This document shows, one piece after another, positions 31,301 through 39,850 of a stretch of 64,000 nt of DNA; position 1 is the first letter of the stretch; each line of letters begins with the position of its first letter. A program made the translations under genes and the position numbers. The DNA comes from Phoma sp. XZ068 (taxonomy: Eukaryota > Ascomycota > Dothideomycetes > Pleosporales > Didymellaceae). The DNA is taken from assembly GCA_004835665.1 (NCBI GenBank), contig RBKR01000014.1, forward strand, positions 868,001-932,000, written 5' to 3'. The notes beneath the pieces were generated by a model, which did no database searches, had not been told where the DNA came from, and worked only from the letters and a program-made list of their open reading frames with translations.

Positions 31301-33067
31301 AGATCGAAGAACGAGAAGCTAGACATACAGCTTGAATCTTGTCAAGGAGAGGTCGACTTCCTGCGAGAAGAGCAGGAGGGCGATAAGATCAAGATTGGCG
31401 AGCTGGAGTCAGATCTTGAGAATGCGCAGATCAACATCCAGCATGAGCAGGAACGACTACGAGACCTTGAGGAACGTTTTGCGGAAGAGCGACAGCAACG
31501 AGATGCCTTGGAAAGTCACGGCAAACAAGAGGTCGAGAAGGTCATGGCAGATCTCAATTCCCAGCTAGCCAGACTGAAAGAAGAAAGCAGGAAACTGCGG
31601 AAGAACCTGTCTAGCAAGGAGGTGGAGGCGAACAACTGGAAACGCCAGCATGACGAGTTTGAGACAAGCCTTCGTGACGCCCTTGGCAACAGCAACGGCA
31701 CGAAACCTGGTTTGCTCAAGGTATGGCCTTCTATCCAAGACCGATTTGATCTTAGTTCGCTAACGCATTTGCAGGACATTACAAGGTTGCAACGAGACCT
31801 CGACGCCACCATTCAGGATCTGAACTTTACAAAGAACGACCTCTCTGAGAAGGAACAGTTACTTCGCAACCGTGATACTCTGCTCGAGAGCACAGGTCTG
31901 CAAGTCCGCCAAAGTACAGAAGCTCTCGAACGCGAACGGCAATTGCGGCGACAAGAGGCGGCGACATTCGAGAATGCCAAACGTGGGCATCAGTCCGTGA
32001 CCAGAACCATCCAACAGCATGAAACTAGAGTCCTCGAACTTGAGTCTCTCCGCAGTCAGGATCGTCAGAAGCTGCACAATCTTGAGAAGCAATACAAGGA
32101 ACAGCTGCTCGAGCGCAACAACTTGCTATATGCTCTCTGGAATCGACTATCGACTTTGTGCGGTGCCGAATGGTGTCGGAGCCATGCTCTTGTCAATGGC
32201 GAATTGACGTCCATGGAGCTCATCTCTAGGAATATCAAAGGCTTTAACAATAACATGATCCTCGCAGTCAAGACCGTGGAAGGCATCATTGGTGGGTTCA
32301 GACAAAGGATACGGGCTACAGAGAAGGATCTTGTCCGCGACTATCAGACCCTGGAGCATACCCTTGATGGCCGCATCAAGCGCCTCGAACAGCTTGAAAA
32401 GGCAGTCTTGGCACAGAGGCAATCTATCGGCAGACCGAGTACAGTTCGTGGTGGGATGGTCGACATCAACTCTGCAGAAGTTACCAAACTGCGCAATGAG
32501 AACAAAAATCTCCGAACAGAGGTGCAGACACTACGAGCGATCACCTCAACTGCCCAGGCCGGCAATGACATAATAGTCAGTAAGAACCCATCTCGCACCG
32601 GCTCGCCCACGTCTTCCAAGCGTGCGAGCATGGCTCATACCTTGCTTCGAGCACACTCTACCTCAGTCGTGGAGCACCTTCAACAGCAACAGCAGCAGCA
32701 GACTCAAAGCGGAAGTCGGTCACCAGGGCATCCGTATCCTGAGTCCTCACCACTGCAGCCTAGTGAGCAGAAGTGGATACATCGACTCAAGGAGCTAGAG
32801 CGCAGACTCAAGGCTGAGCGTGAGGCCAGACTCCTGGATCGTAGTGGAGCGCGCAAGAGGCTGGAGCAAAAGGTGGAGGAAAACGCCGACCTGAGGGCGA
32901 TGCTCGAGAAGGAGCGCGAGCGACTGGCAGCCGAGGGTCTTGGTGTGCAAAGGAGTATGAGTGTCGATATGCCTTCACGAAGCAGAGATAGAAGTGGGAG
33001 GAACAGTGTGTTGAGTCGGCAGTCCACCTTGGACAGGCAGCAGGAAAGGGATGAGGATATGTACTAG
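28334..33067 (+). CDS. apsB: ApsB/Mto1-type gamma-tubulin complex receptor (CM1 domain, long coiled coil)
   Basis: Microtubule-organising protein that recruits gamma-tubulin complexes to spindle pole bodies and septal MTOCs (Aspergillus ApsB, S. pombe Mto1). Start ATG 28334; exon 1 28334..31720, exon 2 31775..33067, 1559 aa. The 54-nt intron (GTATGG...GCTAAC...TTGCAG) is a multiple of three and stop-free, so it is easily misread as coding. The N-terminal 480 residues are Ser/Pro-rich and disordered, including a DEHHQ repeat tract. The CM1 motif follows near residue 490: KEQNSKIDKLSKENFDLKLK then IHFLDQALQNRSDEGVKEM. About 800 residues of coiled coil come next. A compact region (YALWNRLSTLCGAEW) and a short poly-Gln run lie toward the C-terminus, with a final helix KWIHRLKELERRLKAEREAR. 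Confidence 0.9.
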   Translation: MASDAAASSAEAQTNSGEHAATHHAMERSLSDREDVQAFDVADADLPPLPTADDDSFLRHDFTEDPVPSDGSDYTDRHMKRQLMDIESSFIPDLSAHPGASQTRMGADDTYLFGGSPGTVRPATQPADDAPAQDEHHQDEHDEDEHRQDEHCQDEHHQDDHHQDDHHQDEHHQDSQNTDSSILSEEPPTPAGAYKTPAARRLDADTTDDSLDHGHSTSEAAPSSPSAEAAQRRSKGHGDKSQSQAAASSEQKELDPSQRPVSSASTVKAPDFTKFEDAASLNGASEPSLDSAAMPPPPLITATSPRAGKRPTFLQNRQSSQRSSVSSFTNRSDVSADGASTASLGADYALQTGGAVPRATLPHRSSMGLSRLPSLGSIASSVSGYSDSNPWDKHRSVSANSLSGLLQPEAALGRLDEEAASTTTPPETPRTSGAGASTNLTDTVVARHVQDIQVPDTVAREFRAKHSRSPDKRHSATPFTRSKHNLTLKEQNSKIDKLSKENFDLKLKIHFLDQALQNRSDEGVKEMISKNVQLQTDLATEKKESQTLRKKVRELERRLKSQEEGQSATKDSGSGSEDEKSEHSSRQAELEGEVHFLRERLESAETITEQWQQEALQKEADNRRMADYIKTMREKSASGESGFDEAVNIWKEDLHEERVRREEVEARCEHAESERDRLREELQRTREQNRQILQHTNNHNSRVHSTSRLIHQSYADRSDAGSDQHRPTSGGSSTLVDQLQTNNERLQRDLHAQTSMLTSRNRENTRLREENEGLRLTLRRGDVGSIAGDSILERSISRNHMRSVSRASGGTRVTQMSDSEREDLESKLASARDELSQLKLLNKELDDQLVGHLDMLETAENKVKECETELEAQSEDIQALAAERNEALELLQDKEQECEELRAEALDTVQRLETELEQMQQDRDRTATDLEHSIEDFNALQQEMKNVSESLVQLEDDQNASMRKIENLESELRDATEELGRQDKMLSHERSKNEKLDIQLESCQGEVDFLREEQEGDKIKIGELESDLENAQINIQHEQERLRDLEERFAEERQQRDALESHGKQEVEKVMADLNSQLARLKEESRKLRKNLSSKEVEANNWKRQHDEFETSLRDALGNSNGTKPGLLKVWPSIQDRFDLSSLTHLQDITRLQRDLDATIQDLNFTKNDLSEKEQLLRNRDTLLESTGLQVRQSTEALERERQLRRQEAATFENAKRGHQSVTRTIQQHETRVLELESLRSQDRQKLHNLEKQYKEQLLERNNLLYALWNRLSTLCGAEWCRSHALVNGELTSMELISRNIKGFNNNMILAVKTVEGIIGGFRQRIRATEKDLVRDYQTLEHTLDGRIKRLEQLEKAVLAQRQSIGRPSTVRGGMVDINSAEVTKLRNENKNLRTEVQTLRAITSTAQAGNDIIVSKNPSRTGSPTSSKRASMAHTLLRAHSTSVVEHLQQQQQQQTQSGSRSPGHPYPESSPLQPSEQKWIHRLKELERRLKAEREARLLDRSGARKRLEQKVEENADLRAMLEKERERLAAEGLGVQRSMSVDMPSRSRDRSGRNSVLSRQSTLDRQQERDEDMY
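28733..28852 (+). repeat. 15-bp minisatellite (8 units) coding for DEHHQ-type repeats
   Basis: Eight tandem 15-bp units related to GACGAGCACCACCAA, with substitutions giving DEHHQ, DEHDE, DEHRQ, DEHCQ and DDHHQ. The unit length preserves the frame, so copy-number change would alter the protein without breaking it. It lies in the disordered N-terminal part of ApsB. Confidence 0.9.
32679..32703 (+). repeat. Short poly-Gln (CAG/CAA) tract in apsB
   Basis: A run of mixed CAA and CAG codons gives seven consecutive Gln residues. The mixed codons should limit slippage. Confidence 0.7.
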
Positions 33068-33888
33068 TTAGTACAGAGGTTACGGTGCATCACTGTGTCG
33101 CGTTACAGCAACTTTTGCGTGCGATGTCTACGATATCATGTATTATCAGCATATGGCTACGTCCAGCAGCGTCGGGTGTTTGGGATCAGGGAACAATTGG
33201 ATCAAGGCGTTTAGATAGCATTGGTAATGGATAATCGATACTTGGCCAGCGGTGCCTGGTTGCGACCTTCCTGGCAGTCATCGAATATCAACTGCATCCT
33301 CACCGTACGCTGCTCGAACTACCTTCACCTGGTCGCTCTGAACAGGGTCTACGCTATAAGATCTATAGGGCAGCAAAATCTCGTTTCTTACACTTTCGCA
33401 CCTCACTTAGGTATCGTGCCTCACTTGTCAACCAAGATCGTGCGTTATACTCCACCCAATACTGCTTCGGCTCTCAACTACCAAGTTTAGGAGCAGATAC
33501 GTGATATTCAAATATCTCGTGCTTCCCCACATATCACCCAGCAACTACGGGCGCAGAAGCATCGGCCTTGGCTCGAGGTAACAACATATACGTCGGAACC
33601 GTCGTGGCGGCCGCCCGTACTTCGGTCGACATTTCTACCGACATTTCCGGTTTGTATTATGATGAATATCCGGATTGATATTACATCCCTATTCTGAGAC
33701 TTCTGCCTAGCAGTGTCTTAGCTCAAGTGGTGCTGCTCTCACTACAACACCCCGAACTTCTTCTCAAGCACACAACATTGAAGTTGGAAGATCTTGCCTG
33801 CGTATCGATCGCGAAAATCACTTACACCTTGGCGAATCAAAGTACGCCTGATTAAAGACCACCCTTCCTTCTGTACCCGTCGGTACTT
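33068..33888. other. Intergenic, 0.8 kb
   Basis: No gene recognised. A short similar motif (CGACATTTCTACCGACATTT) occurs near 33629. It should include the promoter of the coiled-coil gene. Confidence 0.45.
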
Positions 33889-35334
33889 ATGTCGCAATTC
33901 TCACCCATCTCAGAACCTACTGCAAAGGCTGGTCAATCAAGGGGTCCATATCTCTTCCAGCGTCTCCGCAGTATTGAACTGTTCAACAACCTACTGTTCA
34001 ACCGCGAGAGTGTCTATCGAAGCCTCAAGGGATTTTCACTGGGCGATCGGAGTTCCGCCCAAGGAGAAGGACCACGTAATCGCCACGAGGATCAAGTAAT
34101 ACAATCTATCGAGCCAAAGAACGAAGCAATGGCGTGTATCAAAGACAGCCCGACAGCTTCGTACCGAGGAATTAACAAGCCTGCAAGTAGTAAGCGGACG
34201 ACCAGGTCGTCGACGAGAGCTTCAGCAAAATTAGAGTCCAAGAGAAAACTGGGCAATGCTACGACAAAGAATTGCAGCCCACCTGTTATCGGAAAGACCG
34301 GACGTGCATCAAAGATCCAGAAGACTGTACCCAGAGCCAACAGTGGGAAGAGAGTGAATGGAAGGGGCACCAATGTAACGGATGCAATCGTCGTCTCGGA
34401 TGACGATGGTGATTTCGACCAGCTACCGCAGGAGAGGCAGACTGACAGCAATACGTCGCCCCGGCAGATGCTCAAAATTGATATTCCCACGAGCGAAGAC
34501 GATGCAAAGTCTATGCCAGGTCAAAACAACTTCGAAGACGAATCTGCGCACCTCAACATTGCAAATTCAAGAGAGCTCAATCAGCTTCACCAGCAGCTCA
34601 TTGTCTACAAGGAAAGCATGAAACAGGTCCAGGAAGATGCTAAACGCGAAGCTGCGGAGATGCAATACCAATTTAGCATCAGAAGCGAGAAGCATATGTT
34701 GGACTTGAAGGAAGATCTCGAGGCTGAAAGACGTCGTTCCAGCCATTTGACCTGGGAGTGCGATCACCTGCGGAGGGAGCTGGAAACAGCACGCAGCTGT
34801 CTGAGGAATGAGGCCACACTGATCCAGGAGCGCGATGAATACGAACGACTCTACAAAGAAGAGCAAGACAGCAATGCTGACCACATACGCGACTGGATGG
34901 GCAAAGAGAAGGAGACAACGCGCAAAATAACTGAGCAGGGGAAAGAGCTACAATCATTGGCCAAACAAATACATGACCTTCAACACACAGTCAGACAGCT
35001 CAGAGAAGAGAACGTAGCTCTGGAGACGTCGTCGTCGTCACCGCAAACCAAAGAGAGCCGCTCGAGCGTCTCACCAGCACCGTCGCAGTGTGATGCAAAT
35101 CAGCGGCTTGTTAATGTTCGCAAAACATACGTTGCCGTCAAGAAGCAGTACGACAACCTCCATTCGGTGGCTACTGACATCTCCAACGCCACCTGTTCTT
35201 GGGATTATGCTAGCTTTGGTGAGTTTGGACAGTATCTTAGGCAGCTAAAGATTGCGCTTGATGAAAACGGCCAGGAGGAGCAGAGTGAAGCAACAAGGGC
35301 TTTAGCAGCGCAGATGCAGTTAGTGACGGGATAA
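33889..35334 (+). CDS. Coiled-coil nuclear-type protein of unknown function, 481 aa
   Basis: Single-exon ORF from ATG 33889. Family not recognised. Residues 1-175 are basic and disordered (SSKRTTRSSTRASAKLESKR), followed by an acidic SUMO-interaction-like patch (DAIVVSDDDGDFD). Residues about 225-375 form a coiled coil (LNQLHQQLIVYKESMKQVQE; LRRELETARSCLRNEATLIQ). The C-terminal block, RLVNVRKTYVAVKKQYDNLH then WDYASFGEFGQYLRQLKIAL, looks like a folded conserved domain. The layout (basic N-terminus, coiled coil, small C-terminal domain) recalls kinetochore or chromatin proteins, but no named family can be claimed. An intron near the 5' end cannot be excluded. Confidence 0.7.
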   Translation: MSQFSPISEPTAKAGQSRGPYLFQRLRSIELFNNLLFNRESVYRSLKGFSLGDRSSAQGEGPRNRHEDQVIQSIEPKNEAMACIKDSPTASYRGINKPASSKRTTRSSTRASAKLESKRKLGNATTKNCSPPVIGKTGRASKIQKTVPRANSGKRVNGRGTNVTDAIVVSDDDGDFDQLPQERQTDSNTSPRQMLKIDIPTSEDDAKSMPGQNNFEDESAHLNIANSRELNQLHQQLIVYKESMKQVQEDAKREAAEMQYQFSIRSEKHMLDLKEDLEAERRRSSHLTWECDHLRRELETARSCLRNEATLIQERDEYERLYKEEQDSNADHIRDWMGKEKETTRKITEQGKELQSLAKQIHDLQHTVRQLREENVALETSSSSPQTKESRSSVSPAPSQCDANQRLVNVRKTYVAVKKQYDNLHSVATDISNATCSWDYASFGEFGQYLRQLKIALDENGQEEQSEATRALAAQMQLVTG

Positions 35335-35800
35335 AGGAAACATTCTCGCGCAGCGTCCGCGTTCTCTTGGGGCTCACCAGGGTGTTTGTGCGTGCGCACG
35401 TATGGGTGCTGCAGGTACTATGATTGATTCATCAATTCGGCAGCATTTAGACACTGCTTTCCTGTATTCTTCTTGCCCGTGCAGATGTACACTTCCTTTG
35501 CTTTATCCAGCCCATGACCGCTGCGTGCATCTCTAAATAGCGAGCCTGCAGCTCATATACACAAAATGTCCTGTTTCGCCGTTTCTACGTTTACTAGCTG
35601 ACACCGCCTCGACCTCCAGTAGTGACCGAGCTGCGCAAAACGCGTAGGCGTAAGGAACCAACACAAAACGCATGGTCAGTACCTGCCAAGTCCTACAGAC
35701 TCTGGTCATAACAGTCCCTCCCAAAATGCCCCATACTGGAGCCGCATAGTTGTTCCGTCACTGAGCATAAGTTAGAATTCAATCCTCCTGTCGTCGCCGT
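35335..35800. other. Convergent intergenic region
   Basis: 3' regions of the coiled-coil gene and the Spt10-like gene. Nothing else seen. Confidence 0.5.
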
Positions 35801-37327
35801 TCAGGCACCCCGCCGCCCATACCTAGCAACCCGATCCAGTCTTCTTCTCATCTCCGCTCGCGCAGTTGGCGCCCGTCGCTCTGGCCCACCCGTGCGACCA
35901 TATGCATTAGGAGGAGCATCCGGCAAGTCAAGACCACCTAATTGTACATCACCGTTCTGATCTTGAGCAGACAGAAACGGACTTGGTGGAAGGTCTGCTA
36001 GCCGCTGAACGCCCTGCATGAGCGCCGGATCGAGGGGCATATCATATGTGTCGTTTGAGTAATGAGGGTATGTGGGTGGTTGTGGATGTTGTTGTTGTGC
36101 TTCGAGCTGGAGTTGATAGCTCGGTGAATCTGCACGGTCCGTGGACTGGTGTTGCGAGAAAGGTGTGATAGGTGGTGGTGATATGTGCTGATCATTCGCA
36201 GGCGGAGAGTACTGCTGTTGTCCATTGGAAGGCTGAGATGATCGAGACTGGTTTGTGCGCATGGCAGACAGGCCCTTGTTCATTTCGCTGCACTCGGGAC
36301 AGTTGCGAATTACCTGACTGACAGTCTCTTTGATGCGCACCCAGTGGTAGAGCTCGGCGATGGCTGCGGTGGTTTTGTTGATACCGCCGTGAGATTTGTG
36401 GTGGACGTCTCGTGCAATCTCATACTGGCGCTGAGCATCTGAAATGACTTCTTTACCTTTGAGCCAGAGCTTCTCTGGCTCATTATCCGTGCCTGGTGTT
36501 AGCTTGTAGTGCGTTGCTGCGCTTCGAAGGCGACTTTTCTCGGCTCTGTCGGCGCCGTTGGGGTACTTTCCATTCTTCAGGTAGAAGCGTATCTTGTCGA
36601 AGCGCTCCTCTGACACAAAGTCATCGTCCTGTCCTAGATCACGACCGTAGATGATAGCATCAACAAGCTCGCCAGGATGAGACTTTAGATTGCCGCACCC
36701 CTTTACACGACCAATGCGCTTAAAGCCGAGGGCGTCCCATATCCGACACGATGCAAGGTTTGTCTCATAGACGAGATTGAAGACCGAGTACGTATAGCCC
36801 AGCTTCGGGGCCCAGTCCAAGTACGTCTCGCCCATCAAGCGGCCAACACCGCGGTTCCGCGATGCATCCGTGACCAGGAAGCCGCCGTTGCAGACATGGC
36901 TCGACCGGCCCGGGTAGTTGGGCTTGATGTAGAAGCTGCCCAGGCACTCACGCTCCCAGTCACAGCCGCGGCGGGCCATGTCATGCAACCCACGCCCATG
37001 CTGGATCTCGCCCAGCAGCATGATGGCGCCAAACACGCCGAACCAGTAGGGGCCGAAGCTCTCCAGCGGCAGCGGTTCGACCATGGGGTACGTGTCGCCC
37101 TTATCGATTTCGCGGCCCAGCTGGTCGCACAGGTAGGCCAGCAGCGTGAGGGGCACCTGGTTCGGCGCAGAGAAGGGGATAATGGTGGCCGTTGTGACGC
37201 GGTCGCGCAGGGTCACTTGGATGGGGGCTATGCCGACCGGCAGCGGACCACCCGGCGCAGCGTAGGGGACATGGCCAGACGTGCGGATGATGGCGGGCGC
37301 GGTCGGGTCGTCGAGCATGGCAGGCAT
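35801..37327 (-). CDS. Spt10-like GNAT acetyltransferase with integrase-type HHCC zinc finger
   Basis: Intronless, 508 aa. Residues about 95-215 are a GNAT domain: GAIMLLGEIQ, the acetyl-CoA loop RNRGVGRLMG (157-166) and CRIWDALGFKRIGRV. Residues about 280-350 hold an HHCC zinc finger, with H309/H310, H313, C343 and C346 in HHKSHGG...WVRIKETVSQ...NCPEC, the arrangement found in retroelement integrases. In yeast Spt10 the same pair of domains binds and activates core histone gene promoters. That role is the best hypothesis here. The C-terminal 150 residues are Gln/Pro-rich and probably disordered, with a final Arg-rich helix (RRAPTARAEMRRRLDRVARY). ATG 37327 is the first; M4 is an alternative. 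Confidence 0.88.
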   Translation of the reverse strand: MPAMLDDPTAPAIIRTSGHVPYAAPGGPLPVGIAPIQVTLRDRVTTATIIPFSAPNQVPLTLLAYLCDQLGREIDKGDTYPMVEPLPLESFGPYWFGVFGAIMLLGEIQHGRGLHDMARRGCDWERECLGSFYIKPNYPGRSSHVCNGGFLVTDASRNRGVGRLMGETYLDWAPKLGYTYSVFNLVYETNLASCRIWDALGFKRIGRVKGCGNLKSHPGELVDAIIYGRDLGQDDDFVSEERFDKIRFYLKNGKYPNGADRAEKSRLRSAATHYKLTPGTDNEPEKLWLKGKEVISDAQRQYEIARDVHHKSHGGINKTTAAIAELYHWVRIKETVSQVIRNCPECSEMNKGLSAMRTNQSRSSQPSNGQQQYSPPANDQHISPPPITPFSQHQSTDRADSPSYQLQLEAQQQHPQPPTYPHYSNDTYDMPLDPALMQGVQRLADLPPSPFLSAQDQNGDVQLGGLDLPDAPPNAYGRTGGPERRAPTARAEMRRRLDRVARYGRRGA

Positions 37328-38005
37328 GGCGGCGAGGGGAGGGGGACGCCGGCAGGCGCTGTGGGTGGTCAGTCGTCATGTGGCCGTGAGGGTCGTCAGG
37401 CGGCACATGGCCGTGTCTTCAGGCGTCGCAGGGCCGTGTGGTCAGTCGTCGTAGGGCCATGTGGGTTCTACGGCGGCAGGCCAGGAAGGCAGGTGCAATG
37501 TGCCGGCCATGCTTCTTGGGCAGGAGCGGGCGGTGCGCGTATCATCGACGCAGCGCAGCATGGGCCGGACGTGCCACGGTGCAGGAGAGGTGGAGGACTC
37601 ACAGATGCGTGCCTGAACGGCTCTAGGCTGCTTCGTAGGGCTCGGGCAGGATGAGAGGTACGCATGGACGGCAAAGTACTCAGCTGCGAGCACGTCAAAG
37701 CGCGTCGCCCACTGCGGGGAAGCGGGACTGCCTCGCCCAATGATTGGCTGCTAAGCGAGACCTAACTCAAGGTTGCGTGTAGAAGTAGAACAGCGTAGCA
37801 TAGCAAGATTGATTCGTATTACATTGCTACCATAGTAAGCCTGTGGGTATAAGCCGAGCCTCACGGATTCTGTTTGGGTGACGTGCCAGGTTACTGCCAG
37901 TTTCTGCACGCTGTACCACCTACAATAGTACATTAAAAGACCGCCGAGAAAGAAGAGAAATCGCTAAGAGTATACAAGAAAGTCTTCGTTGTTGACACGC
38001 CACTT
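37328..38005. other. Intergenic, GC-rich with imperfect repeats
   Basis: Upstream region of the Spt10-like gene. 37368-37464 contains imperfect repeats around GGTCAGTCGTC and GGGCCGTGTG. No gene recognised. Confidence 0.5.
37368..37464. repeat. Imperfect short direct repeats
   Basis: GGTCAGTCGTC occurs near 37368 and again near 37440, with related GGTCGTCAGG and AGGCGTCGCAG between. Each is followed by GGCC(A/G)TG. They lie within the likely 5' UTR or promoter of the Spt10-like gene. Confidence 0.45.
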
Positions 38006-39850
38006 CTACGCACTTGGCACATGGAGCACAGTCTGGTTCAGATACAAGTCACACTCGTGAGGATGCTGCAGACAGTACTTCGGCATCAAAGGAGCTGCCT
38101 GGACGCCGTTGGCAACGAGGTACTCGCGGAAGTTCAAGATACGCTGCGTCAGCTCTGTGGTCCTCTTATTACCGTTCTCGTCGCGGTTGCCCGACCATAC
38201 GAGCTCAGCAAGCGCCGCCGCACGGGGCCACATCTTCTGGCTGATGACTACATCGTCGACTTGCTCAGACCAGAGCGGGGCAATGGCGCCTTGGACGAGT
38301 GCCTTCTGTGCGTCCGTGAGGTTGAATGTGAAGTCGTAGTCATAGATGCGCTGCCACGTCTTGTACGGTGCACACCACGATCCTCCACCGGCTCCCCAGT
38401 TGAAGTTGGGGCTGCCGTCGGTCGCATTGGGGTTGACCATGACGTTGTAGCGAGGATCGTTGCCGACCCAGCCACCGAAGCCGCAGTCAAGATAGATGAA
38501 GTCAGACGAAGACACGATGACTTTGTATCCAGCATCCGTCAGATTCGAAATGTGCGAAAGACCATTGTTCCACGCTTGCAGAACGATATCCTTGGGTACC
38601 TCGCCCGTAGCAGCAACGGCTGCGGAGAGCTTGACATCTTCCCACATGACAAACGTCTTGTTGGCCTGCTTGCGGAAGTTGGGAATGGCGTGGTCGACCC
38701 AGTACTGGTACAAGTCGCCCATGGATTTCCCCGAGGCGAAAAACTCGGTTGCTAGGGAGCTGAAATTGTTGCAGTTGAGAAACAGTTCGTCGCCACCAAT
38801 GTGGAACCAGTTGTCAGGGAAGATATCAGCAACCTCCTTGTACACCTTTCCCGTGACCTCGTACGTCTTGTTGTTCAAGATGTCAAGCTGGCCTGGATTT
38901 GGTTCGACGGCGGTGTGTAGTGACCAGTCATCATTGGACCACCAACTATCCTGGCACGTAAGAATATTCTCGTCAATCTGTCCCCACCCAGAGCTGGCAT
39001 GGCCTGGCATATCAATCTCTGGAATGATGCGGACAGCGCGAGCTGCGGCGTAGCTGATAATCTCCTTGAGCGTGGCCTGAGAGAAGACTTCATTCCGAGA
39101 GTACGCGTCTTCAGTCATTTCGGGGTAGGCCGAGATCTCCAGAGGCCATGATTGAGAGTCAATAATGTGCCAATGCAAAACGTTCAGTTTTGACAGTGCC
39201 ATTCCGTCGATCTGCTCCAAGATCTTCTTCTTGGAAATAAAGTTGCGACCGGTATCGATCATAATCCCGCGCACGGGGAAGAGGGGTTTATCTTGGATGG
39301 ACACGGGCTGCTCAATGACCAAGTTGCCCTTTCCGTCGTTGATGACGATTTGCTGGAGGGTAGTTAAAGCATGGAGTGCACCGTATACGGTCTCGGCAGA
39401 GATGGTAACGGAATCAGATCGAGTGGAAATTTCTAACGTGTACGATTCGTCAACACCGTGCTGCAGAGAAGCGTGTGCGTCTGTGATGTCGACCTTGACC
39501 GTAGTGAGGCTACCTGTGCAGTTGCTGGCTGGGGGTGCGCTATATTGTCTCTTCTTTCTTGACTTCTTGGAGGCAGTTGATGTTGGAAAGGGTTCGAATT
39601 CACGGACGGGAGCTTCGGTTGCAGCTGGAATCCACTTCAGATCGGTAATGGTCTTCGTGGCACGGTCGAAGGCTTGCTGCAAGACTTCATGGTCCGTCGC
39701 TAAGAGGGTCCATGCTCCAACTGAGAAGCACCCCGAATCGCCCCAGGTGATGTTGGAAGGTTTGGGAAGTGGGTTGGCGGCGACAGCCTCAGCATTCCTG
39801 GCGAACAGGACTGAAGCCGTAGCCACGGAGGCTAGGAAGAAGTCGCGCAT
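38006..39850 (-). CDS. Secreted beta-N-acetylhexosaminidase, GH20
   Basis: Releases terminal GlcNAc or GalNAc, mainly from chitin oligomers. Intronless, 614 aa from ATG 39850; the frame continues upstream without an ATG. A signal peptide is evident (MRDFFLASVATASVLFARNA). A propeptide-like region contains a dibasic cluster KKSRKKRQY, a likely Kex2 site. The GH20 catalytic domain shows RGIMIDTGRNFISKK, LNVLHWHIIDSQSWPLE, IPEIDMPGHASSGW, and the catalytic Asp-Glu pair in WFHIGGDELFLNC. Later landmarks are VMWEDVKLS, QAWNNG and LWSEQVDD. N-glycosylation sites are frequent. All catalytic residues are present. The length matches fungal NagA enzymes. Confidence 0.96.
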   Translation of the reverse strand: MRDFFLASVATASVLFARNAEAVAANPLPKPSNITWGDSGCFSVGAWTLLATDHEVLQQAFDRATKTITDLKWIPAATEAPVREFEPFPTSTASKKSRKKRQYSAPPASNCTGSLTTVKVDITDAHASLQHGVDESYTLEISTRSDSVTISAETVYGALHALTTLQQIVINDGKGNLVIEQPVSIQDKPLFPVRGIMIDTGRNFISKKKILEQIDGMALSKLNVLHWHIIDSQSWPLEISAYPEMTEDAYSRNEVFSQATLKEIISYAAARAVRIIPEIDMPGHASSGWGQIDENILTCQDSWWSNDDWSLHTAVEPNPGQLDILNNKTYEVTGKVYKEVADIFPDNWFHIGGDELFLNCNNFSSLATEFFASGKSMGDLYQYWVDHAIPNFRKQANKTFVMWEDVKLSAAVAATGEVPKDIVLQAWNNGLSHISNLTDAGYKVIVSSSDFIYLDCGFGGWVGNDPRYNVMVNPNATDGSPNFNWGAGGGSWCAPYKTWQRIYDYDFTFNLTDAQKALVQGAIAPLWSEQVDDVVISQKMWPRAAALAELVWSGNRDENGNKRTTELTQRILNFREYLVANGVQAAPLMPKYCLQHPHECDLYLNQTVLHVPSA

